The translations under genes and the position numbers were made by a program. Below are positions 54,641 to 64,000 of a stretch of 64,000 nt of DNA, one piece after another. The notes under the pieces were generated by a model. That model was not told where the DNA came from, searched no databases, and worked only from the letters and a program-made list of their open reading frames with translations. The stretch lies in assembly GCA_050084985.1 (NCBI GenBank), contig JBITNC010000001.1:139252001-139316000 (forward strand), in the 5' to 3' direction. The DNA comes from Nageia nagi (taxonomy: Eukaryota > Pinophyta). The number at the start of each line of letters is the position of its first letter. Position 1 is the first letter of the stretch.

Positions 54641-56707
54641 CCCCCTTTGTTGGCTATTTTGAAGATTCAGAATAATCAACCAATAAAGAGTAGAAATTAA
54701 GCATACAAAAAGCATTTAACAAGGTTCATATCAAATACAAAATTCAAAATAAATCCATTACCCAAGTATAAAAGTATTCAAATATCAATCATCTAGAGAA
54801 CTCTTATCAAACATTTTGAATCAAAAAGAACATTTTGATATAACTTTGATTATAACATTGAAATAAATCTACTACTTTACCATACTTTTCTATTTTTACT
54901 AGTTTAATCTTCATCCATGAGTCTTTCATTAATAACCTTTCTAATATGTTATGTGATGCTTGTAAAACAAATTTAGGTGGGCATGCAAAATAGGGAAGAA
55001 GTAGGGAAGGAGGGAGGGGATAAGAATGTAGAGAAGGTAATGGGAAAATGATAAGGAGAGTAGTGAAGGTAAATATGAATAATTATAGTGGAGGGTGAGA
55101 GAAGTGGGAAAGGGAACATATGGAGATTTATGATGGACAGGATGGGTCATTGACAATGGCAGATCACAATGGGTGGAGTGATATGAATAACAAAACTTAT
55201 TTATAGGACCATTAAAAATATATCCTACAAGATTCACACAACATATTTACTCCATATATGCATTCCTATTCTTTATCTCTTGATGTCTCATATCTATAAT
55301 TCTTTGATTATTTATAGGAAAATCACACAATTATTTATGAATTTTTGAAGAAAAATCCCAATCAATATAATTCAAATTTTGATTTCATTCCTTATTGATT
55401 TAGGTTTCTTCAAACTTCCTTCTTTTGACTCATACCTTTCCATCTCATCACTTTGAATCTACTTCTTTTAGTAATCTTTCTTTGATATTTATGTCTTATG
55501 AGGATGTTTAGAAAGGAGAATGATCAATCAACAGTTAAAAATACCCATCAAATTTGGCTTTGAACTAGGAATTTTATTAAAAACTCACTTGTGAAAATCT
55601 CATTATGAATAACATAATAGTCTAAAAATAAAATCCCTAGAATAACTCATATGATAAAGAATATAATAGTCAGGGTACTTGTAAATAAGATATGATAATG
55701 ATTAGGAAAGTACAATAGATTGAGCCTTAGGGTGCTTTGGTTTGAATAAATGTTAACTAGTTTTTATAAGTATAAAACTCAATGGTATGGTATTATAAGT
55801 TCCTAAAAGGATAATAATATTTAAAACATTCCCCCTATTACTATGAAAATAAAGTCTATCTTATCATTCAAAGTAAAACCAATTACTAGCCTCAAGCCTT
55901 TTTAGAAAATTTAAATGACAATTATTAGCTCTAGAAGATAATTTTGACAAGGATTTGTCCAAAGGTAAAAGCAAGGGACATAATATTATCTTAAGGAACC
56001 AGAGTGTCAACTTCTTAACTTTAGGTGAGAGTTGGATGGGTGTACCCTTTTTTAGGAACATCCATTTTGTATGATATTATTAATCAAATTCAAACATGTT
56101 AATCAAATAATATAAGTTCAAATCTTACCTCCTAATCTGGTAAATCTTAAGTACAGGTTCATGGTTGGTAGAACCAAATAAGATGAGACCAAATACAAGA
56201 ACCTTATGATACTAATATAGCATTATTGTAATTTTATTATTCTTCCAAAGATAGTAATGAATTTTCATAAAAGAAAATTTAGCTGACCCCCAATACTGTT
56301 CAGGTCCAAAACTTCATTAAGAATATTCTAATTTAAGTTAAACCCCAAATAATATAGGTCTAAATATGATTCTCTTAATAACCTTCCAATTACTCTATTT
56401 GTATGCTTGTATTCTATGTCATCTTTACTAAATATTGAACTATCAAACTCAAGTGATTAAACAAACTCTCCTTATTTGTTTAGATCTAGAATCTTGGATT
56501 AACTGAACCACCATTCTATTTCATAAAAATATATAAAATAAATTTCACCAATATATGCACCTATGTCATCATATTTATCATGATGAATATGGAACACATC
56601 TTAATAGTTATGCTAAAGATCAAGCTAACATGATGCTTATGTAAAATGGTCCCATCAACATGCTAGAAATGAACTATTGATCCAAAAAATGCAATCTAAC
56701 ATTGTTG
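54641..56707. other. Sequence between the two long direct repeats
   Basis: No gag or pol motif. A purine-rich patch (GGGAAGGAGGGAGGGG and similar) occupies about 54985-55140. The rest is AT-rich with short fortuitous frames. Confidence 0.45.
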
Positions 56708-58520
56708 TGGGGAATGTCAAATTTGTTCATGATTATAAACCAACTATGCTCAAATGAATCAGTATTCAATTGCTTCAACCTCTAGTATTTTATGTCTAGG
56801 ATAGTGCCTAATGAGCCTTTTAAAAATTGAGTGATCATAGTTAATAAATAAAATAATGACCTAGTGACCAATGAAAACTTTGGGAACATCAAAGAAAAAT
56901 ATTATTAGAAAATTTAATTATTCATGAATGGCTCTTGATTTGGAAATCTAATATCCTAAAGATTAGTATCTCTATAATAGATACATAAGCTTCTTAAGAT
57001 ATTTCTCACAAATAGAGAAGTGACTAGGATACAAAATTCTTGATGATCTAGTTTTAACTAGGATGGGCCTCTTCAGGTCTTTAAATAATAAGATTGTACA
57101 TTATTATTACTGAATGTCCAATCCAAATAGGATTTTCATCTCATTAATAAGATAATATTAGCCATTATTTAAATCTCTTGGAATTGTGAATCATGAGGTA
57201 TACTTCCCATAGATAGAGATGTACACCCATTAAAAGACTCCTCATAGACAAGCGAGAAAGTCTGATCCTTAATTCCTATATCTACTTTTATTAGGATGGA
57301 GCCTTATCCATCATAGAATGGAAGGAAAACTATGTTTAAAATAAAATAAAAAAAAGGTTAAGAGTACATGAAATAGGGGAAATGGTGTTGCTCAGGGCCA
57401 ACCTAGGCTTTTGATAGAAGGACCTCTAGCTCATAACCACCCCTTCATGTTACTATCCATTTATCAGTGGCAAGAGAGCTAAGACTGTAGTCATGGATAT
57501 TTCACCCAATGTTCTTAGAAAACTAGGAAACATATTGATTATGCAACCATTTAATCCATTTAAATATCACAAGAAGAAATAAAAGGATAAATGCCATCAT
57601 ACTCAATTTGGTTTGGAAAAATAAACATTCCATTACTAAGGGGTAAATGCTGAGAGATCCAAGCTCTTATGTACATTGATATGAGGCATATATATGGCTT
57701 TAGATTAGAAATTATCTACTTAAATAAGATAATAAAAATATATAAGTTGTAGCTTCTATCCATTGACTAAAAAGCTAAAACTATGAAGATCAATGAAAAT
57801 ATCTAAGTGTAGCTTGTACCGATAGCTATAATCTCCTTAATTTTTGCTAATGATAACTGTAGTTTATCTTTTATACCTACGCATAGCTAGGGAATCTTAT
57901 TATACAAGAATTGAGAAATACCTAGAGTTTAACTAAGTTTTACAATATTTGTACAACTTAGCTAGACTTTAGGCAATAAAACTAAGAACATCGATATGTA
58001 GACTAATGATAAGTGTTCTTGTTGATTCCAATAGATCCTAAAGAATATCACTAGGCTCTAGGAAAGTTCATCATTATATGGAATAGTTGGGCTTTAGTAA
58101 AGTATAAAGTGAATTAATAGATCATCAAATTATAGTCCTGTTTAATAAAATACCTTGGTAGTAATTTGGTCGTATTCTAAGAGATCGCAAAGGGGATGAA
58201 GTCTATCAAGTTTCAAAAAAATTGTGAAATTACAAGTTTAATGCACTTCAAGAAAATTCATTTGACTTAAGGTTTATTGCACTTCAAGAAAATGCACCAA
58301 TGAAAGAAACCTCTATGCTTCAAGAAAATTCTTTAGCATATTAAACTGTCAAGCTCCAAGAAAATTCTTTAGCAAATGAAACTATTAGGCTTGGGGAAAG
58401 TTTACCTTCATCATATTGCTACCATCAAGAACACCACTAAAATGATTCAAATTTTTAGAACCTTAGGTATTAAAAAATAACTTCTCTTCTTAATGAAAGT
58501 TGTAATTTCTATAATATGTA
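56708..58520. repeat. Long direct repeat, copy 2 (1.8 kb)
   Basis: Begins TGTTGTGGGGAATGTC. Both copies contain near their end a short array of about 40 bp units with CTTCAAGAAAATTC or CTCCAAGAAAATTC (54380-54530 and 58245-58410). Confidence 0.75.
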
Positions 58521-58737
58521 TTCCCAAAGGGCATATTGTAATTATCCATACCAATCTTATTTATTCATACCAAAGTGCATATGGCAATAGTTTTACCCAA
58601 AAAAACATAGGGATGAAATTTTAAACTACCCCTCCATCTTAACAAAAATAATTAAATATAAAATATTCTCATGTAAGGAAATATTGAACACTTGAAAATA
58701 AGTTGGGAAATTTTGAGTTTGGCATTACAAGGGGGTA
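58521..58737. other. No feature recognised
   Basis: Short AT-rich spacer; the words CATACCAA and GCATAT recur. Confidence 0.4.
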
Positions 58738-58990
58738 GATGACAGGGGAGAGGAATGAGAGATTAGGTACCTATTTTCAATTTTATGATAAGGGTAGAGA
58801 AGAGGAGAGGAAAGGAGAGGCTAGGTATTGGGTTTGTAATTTCATGGTGAGGGTAGAGAAGAGGAGAGAAGAGAAAAGGTAAGGAAAAGATAGGAGAGAG
58901 GAGAGGAAAGGAAAGGTGATGTATTTTATTTGTAATTTCATGGTGAGGGTACATAAGAGGAGAAGAAATAAGAGGCAAGGTATTGCATTT
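58738..58990. repeat. Purine-rich minisatellite
   Basis: Three units built from AATTTCATGGTGAGGGTA plus long runs of GAGAAGAGGAGAGGAAAGG. Nearly all purines on the plus strand between the AATTT words. Such tracts can form triplex (H-DNA). Confidence 0.7.
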
Positions 58991-59039
58991 ATAATTTTAT
59001 TTGCAAGGTTGATGCAAGCATGTATTCTTTCATATTTTT

Positions 59040-60215
59040 TATTTCATGTATTTTTTCCCCTTGTATTCTTCTGTATTTTGCATTTTTAGAAAATTCATTT
59101 TGTATTCCTAGGGTATTTTTCAAAAAATCCTATTTTGTGCATATCCTACAATCATTACATACCATGAAACTATGTTTTCATCATGCATCTTGTTAAACAA
59201 TTCCTAGGCCTTATCTATTCTTCCATATTTTGCATACATATCTTAGGGTATTTTTTAGAAAATCCATTTTATGCATATATTGTAACCATTACAAACCATG
59301 AAACTATATTTGTATCATGCATCTTGTCAAAAAATTCCCAATCCTTATGTATTATTCCACATTTTGCATACATATCTTAGGGTCTTTTTCTAAAAATTCC
59401 ATCTTGTGTGTATCCTATAACCATTGCAAACTATGAAATTGTATTTGTATCATGCATATTATTAATTAATTCTCAAGCTATGTGTATTCTTCCACATTTT
59501 GTATACATATATTAGGGCCTTTTTCATAAAACCCAATCATTGTAAACCATAAAATTTTGTTTGCATCATATGTCTTATCAAAAAAAATTTGGGCCTTGTG
59601 TATTCTTCCATATTTTTCATACATGTCATATGGAATATTTTAGAAAACCTATTTTATGTGTATTATGCAATCATTAAAGACCATGAAACTATGTTTGCAT
59701 CATGCATATTATTAAAAAATTCCCAATTCTTATGTATTCTTCCTCTTTTTAGATATATGTCTAAGGGCCTTTATTAAAAAAAAATCATTTTTTTTTATGT
59801 ATTGTAATCATTGGATACCATAAAATTATGTTTGCATCATGCATCTTGTCAAACAATTCTTGATCCTTATGTATTATTCCTTATTTTGGATACATATCTT
59901 TGGAAACTTTTTAGAAAACCCATTTTATGTGTATCCTGTAATCAATAAAATCCATGAAATTGTATTTACATCATCCATATCTTCAAATAATTCACAAGCC
60001 TTGTGTATTTTTCCATAATTTGCATACATATCTTACGACATTTTTTAAAAAACCTTATTTTGTGTGTATCCTACTATCATTGCAAACCATGAAATTATGT
60101 TTTACTTATGCATATTGATAAACATTTTCCATGCCTTATGTGTTATTCCACATTTTGCATACATGTCTTAGGGTATTTTTTAGAAAATTCATTTTATGTG
60201 TATCCTATAACCATT
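59040..60215. repeat. Satellite-like array, about 135-bp unit, 8-9 copies
   Basis: The anchor word TCATGCATCT or close variants occurs at 59181, 59315, 59450, 59566, 59700, 59838, 59971 and 60107, so steps are mostly 133-138 bp with one of 116. Each unit also has TTCCACATTTTGCATACATA, TTAGGGTATTTTTTAGAAAA and TGTGTATCCTATAACCATT variants. Units differ by roughly 15-25% by eye. Non-coding. Confidence 0.85.
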
Positions 60216-60619
60216 CATGTACATAGGACCCCAAGATAATTTAACAACTATAATTCTAAGGGAAGATAGATATTTATTCCAACAAAATAGAACAATATCT
60301 CCACTCTTGTAGTTTATTTTCAGGGATGTAATGGATCCTTCCAACACAAATAAAGTCTTTTAACTCTTATACTTTAAATACCTTAATAAATGAAATTAGT
60401 AATGAAAAGGCATTATTTTGATTTCCATGTAAGTTCATACTTTAGTGTAAGTTAGAAGCATGTGTGAAAATATGATAATATTTTATTATATTTTTATAAT
60501 ATAATATTATTTTTTATTACATTTTAATATTATAATATCAAAAACTTTAAATATTTAATAAAAAAATATTTATTGAGGATAACACTATATAAATAAAAAG
60601 TTATATATTTATTATATAC
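60216..60619. other. No feature recognised
   Basis: AT-rich, with a run of alternating ATAAT/TTATT near 60470-60545. Confidence 0.45.
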
Positions 60620-60740
60620 GATGCATTTGCCAAGGTTTTAGCATCCAAAAGAAAGAGTCAAGTTTGGGTTATCGATAAGGGTGTATCATTGAATCATATG
60701 ATTACTAGTGATGGTTGTAAGTTGGAATTATGCCATATGT
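60620..60740 (+). pseudogene. Ty1/copia protease scrap
   Basis: A plus-strand frame reads SQVWVIDKGVSLNHMITSDG, matching the copia protease active site W-x-x-D-S-G-A-S-x-H-M-T. Asp is kept, Ser is Lys, and a Leu is inserted. No other copia pol segment follows in recognisable form. Confidence 0.5.
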
Positions 60741-62069
60741 AAAATAAATTATAACATATAAAAGAAAATGCTTGAAGAGGAGATAAAGGTAGATATTATA
60801 AAAAATAGGGAAGAGAGTGAAAGAAAGATGCAAGATATGATGGTATGAATTTCATTGCTAGAGGCATGATTTCATATTTGAAATGATAACATGTTGCACC
60901 CCTAAATTTGTAATTATCCCTTTCATATGATTTTGTAATCCATAACAAAATAAATTACCCTTGCAAGCACAAACAACTCAATACTTGCTAACCTAGAGCA
61001 CCAAATATAGTATGACTATAATTTTAAATTTAAAATAATGAACTTAGTTTGTATTATATTCTACATAGTGAATTTATCTAGGTTGTTAATTTTCCATGTA
61101 GGGATAAAAATAGATACCAAAATCTATGTATGATAGAAGGAAATGCATATTGATGATGGATCATGTCGCATTTGTTAAAGGTATGGTGTTTACTAAAAAT
61201 CCTAATGATGAGGTACATAATGAACATTTGGGTGAAGGTTTCTATAAATTCAATATGTTTTTATCTCATAATAAGGATGTCAAGTTGTATAGATAGAATG
61301 ATGAATTAAGAAATAGAGGATGATATCAGCACCTTCATTTCTTGGCCTATTACAAAAATTTACTTTTTATAAATTATGACATGAAATTTTTATATAAATT
61401 ATGGCATGTTTTAGTTGTATTATAGAGTATATTTAAATCATTTAATCATAATTGTAGAGCATACTTGAATCTTATTGAATTAAATTATGTTTGCATCTTG
61501 AATCTTCCATATTTTATATACATATCTACTTGGGTCTTGCAAATAGAATGTTGTGGTGGTAGTATTGTAGAACATATTTGAATCATTTGAGCATGTAACT
61601 GAAAAATGTAGGGCATATTTAAAATTTCCATGTGGATGTGTATACATGGTGTTTAGAAATTGAATTTTATAATAGCAGTTTGAGCCTAATTGAAATTGTA
61701 GAGCATATTTGAATTATTTGAGCATAATTATGTTATTCTTGATCATAAAGGTATTCTTGAGCATAATTACAAAGCATGTTTGAATCTTATTATGCTTACC
61801 TTTATGTTAATGTTCCATATACATAGCATAATTTTCATATCCAAATATATGATCCAAAATATGATGTGACTATTATGATAAAACTATCAAAAAGTGATAA
61901 TTTTACTTTTTCATGCTTGTATAATTAGACCACCATTGATTTAAAGGAGGTTTCATGTTATATAGAAATAATGATGAGATGAAAATAATGGAACATGTTA
62001 TGGAATCCATCATTTCTTAGCACATGTAAACTAAAAATAATGCATAAATAATAAATTGAAGCACTATTT
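60741..62069. other. AT-rich DNA with scattered repeats
   Basis: Words such as GTAGAGCATATTTGAATCAT and TTGAGCATAATT recur irregularly at 61430-61790. No gene recognised. Confidence 0.4.
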
Positions 62070-62641
62070 TTCCACAATGTAATATTGAAGCATATATCAA
62101 AAATATGGTATCATTATGAACATGATAAATAATAAGCTTTCATCAAATCCACATCAATATGGAATAACAAAGATCATACATCAATCATAACAACATACCA
62201 TGAAAGATAAATGTCATTAATAGCCTAAGAGTAGCACATTGTTAATAGCCTAAAATATGTAGATCCATAAGCAAAAATTGAAATGTGAAATATAAGATGA
62301 ATGGTGTAGCAAATCTATGAATGGGTAGTGTTATGAAACACCTTTTTTGGTTAGATGAAATTATATAGCATGTTATAATCTTTTTCTTTGGATCCCTGCT
62401 CATCCTTTTTTTATGTTTACATTAATATTATTTTATAGCAACATTTTGATCCTCTTTCATTCTTGGGATCATTGTATATTACATTATTTGTAGTGTCTTT
62501 ATTGATATTTGACACCTCTTACCTTATATAATGGTCCATTACATTACCTTGGGTATATTTTGACCCTCTTTACAATAAATATTCTTTAATGTTATACAGT
62601 TAATTATTTAAGACAAGAAAATTCATTTTTAGGCATCTACA
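62070..62641 (-). repeat. 3' LTR of a second pol-less family member
   Basis: Shares ATATTGAAGCATATATCAAA and AAATATGG with the LTR at 24507-25131. It ends AGGCATCTACA at 62641, followed by a polypurine tract (minus strand CCAAAGAGAGAAAAAA). The left boundary is approximate. Confidence 0.55.
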
Positions 62642-64000
62642 TTTTTTCTCTCTTTGGAATGTGGATTTGAAGAAATGAGATTACATATCCAAATAATAAG
62701 TATAGAAGAAATTTTTGAAAACCTTGAACTCTGAATCTAACACTACTATTTGATGATGAGGGTCCTTTACTTCCCCCTTTTGACTTGGTTTCCCTAGGAA
62801 AGCTCCTTGAGTGGTGTAGCTAAGAAAAAACTTAAAGAACTATATCTTTTTTTACCTTGTGATATTTTTTGACATGGAAAGAACTTTTCTTCTTTTTCTT
62901 TACTACTAGGGAGTCTTATGGTCCCACATCCAATCTTTGAAATAAAAGAGGCTCTTTTTCCCCTTACATTGTTCAACCATGAATTTGACTATTCCTTTGT
63001 CTTTGATACTTAGGAATATGATGCTCTTACATTCATACCTTGAAACAACTCTCAATTATTTGATATGAATGTTGTTGATAGTATGTAAAAAGTGGAATGT
63101 TGTTAACAACATGAACTCTGCTTCATTTGCTCTCCTTCTTTTGATGTAAATACCTACATAAAGTGTTATACATACCCTACATAAAAATATTTTGGATACA
63201 CAATGAGTTGCATCATCCATTGATGATGAGTCAATATCAAAAATCTACTTACAGATACATCACCAATTTACTTTATAGTGAGTGAGCTCTCACTAGTTAT
63301 ATCAATGGTCATCGATGACTTAGCATTTTTATGTCTATGGTCTGTAGATATTATATTATCTTGATTTTTTTTGTGCTTTGTTTTTACATGTTGTTAACAA
63401 TGTGCATACAATCATGCATGCTATTGATAGAATTCTTCATCCACATGGTCATCTAGAAATCCTTCATGCATCACTATACTACCTCTTGAGGGAATTTTGC
63501 ACAAACTTGTAATTTCTTATCCTTTTACAAACTTTTATTTGACTACATTGATATCAAATATTTGTAGTAATATTACCCCCAATGAAAATAATGTAGCTAA
63601 TATGGAGAAACATATTTCTTTCCTAAAATCCATTTAAATGAAACTCTAACTATATCTTAAAAATCCATCCATCAGATAATTTTTCATACTAGCTATACTA
63701 TCTACCATCATATCAACATTTAGAAATGTACAATCAACTCTTATCCCTCTAATAGGTGTAGTAACTAGTAATCCATTAAAACATGAAATCACATTTGCTT
63801 CCTCATTTCCTTGAAACACTTCATTGACACTCATTTCTTGTCCAAAATTTTCATACTTACTAAGGATATAATTTGGCTTCATAATTTCATTTGACTTAGA
63901 CAATTTTGAATATGACCCCATGTATTCTAAGATATCATCATCATTAAATAAATTAAATTCAATTTGGTATAGTATCATCAATCCATAAATCCTCATTAAA
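62642..64000 (-). mobile_element. Second copy of the pol-less retrotransposon, interior
   Basis: From the polypurine tract inward it parallels 25132-26225. A degraded 3' ORF (fragment 62794-62976 and onward to about 63150) is followed by one 192-bp-type unit (about 63195-63360). Beyond that, an open frame runs from 63996 to 63646 (116 codons, at the window edge). It includes EEANVISCFNGLLVTTPIRG; no family is recognised and it may continue outside the window. Confidence 0.5.

Noticed and set aside
54941-55237. Minus-strand 98-codon frame rich in Leu, Ser and Pro
   Set aside because: Produced by the purine-rich tract read from the other strand.
58763-58978. Minus-strand frame with repeated LLYPHHEITN-like motif
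   Set aside because: Translation of the purine-rich minisatellite; the repetition is at DNA level.
59040-60215. CRISPR-like array
   Set aside because: Units are continuous and diverged over their full length, with no constant repeat and unique spacer alternation; plant nuclear DNA context.
1-64000. tRNA, rRNA, riboswitch or telomeric repeats
   Set aside because: No cloverleaf with a conserved T-loop, no rRNA-like block and no TTTAGGG arrays were seen; primer-site matches are retrotransposon parts, not tRNA genes.

Overview
The window is AT-rich nuclear DNA from a land plant with a large, repeat-filled genome. The evidence is Ty3/gypsy and Ty1/copia polyproteins, initiator tRNA-Met primer binding sites, a plant-type SWIM Mutator-like transposase, a plant B3 domain and a plant NT-C2-type protein. 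A gymnosperm is plausible but cannot be proved from sequence alone. No intact host gene, tRNA, rRNA or CRISPR array is visible. Nearly every coding trace is a decayed transposon gene.

Layout. 1-3.9 kb: remnants of two minus-strand LTR retrotransposons (gag, primer sites, an LTR promoter and two hairpins). 4.3-4.5 kb: a CACTA-like end. 6.1-7.4 kb: the only host-like island, a B3-domain pseudogene plus one exon-like piece. 8.4-13.6 kb: a tandem duplication, a small non-coding LTR element and a foldback MITE. 15.9-50.9 kb: a four-level nest. The outer LTR retrotransposon (LTRs near 15.9-16.45 and 50.44-50.86 kb) is split by a chromovirus-type gypsy element (LTRs at 17.8 and 22.85 kb). The second LTR of that gypsy element is itself split by a 25.6-kb Mutator-like element (MULE, 23,287-48,932), which has long terminal inverted repeats and a 9-10 bp target duplication. 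Two further retrotransposons sit inside the MULE: 24,507-30,153 (gag-like, no pol seen) and 39,591-45,919 (gypsy with three LTR pieces and a deleted reverse transcriptase, flanked by AATGT). 50.9-64 kb: more gypsy integrase scraps, a 1.8-kb direct repeat pair, a purine-rich minisatellite, a satellite array of about 135 bp period, a copia protease scrap and a second copy of the gag-like, pol-less family.

The most interesting cargo is in the MULE. On the plus strand it carries a broken but recognisable MULE/SWIM transposase with introns (32.2-34.5 kb). On the minus strand it carries a multi-exon accessory gene (35.8-39.5 kb) with a tandemly duplicated DUF8039-like exon, acidic repeats, and a region closely resembling the C-terminal half of plant NT-C2 (EEIG1/EHBP1-type) proteins. 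A block of repeats like those in the termini lies just downstream of the transposase.

All assignments come from reading translations and comparing sequence by eye. Family names rest on recognised motifs, and no database search was run.
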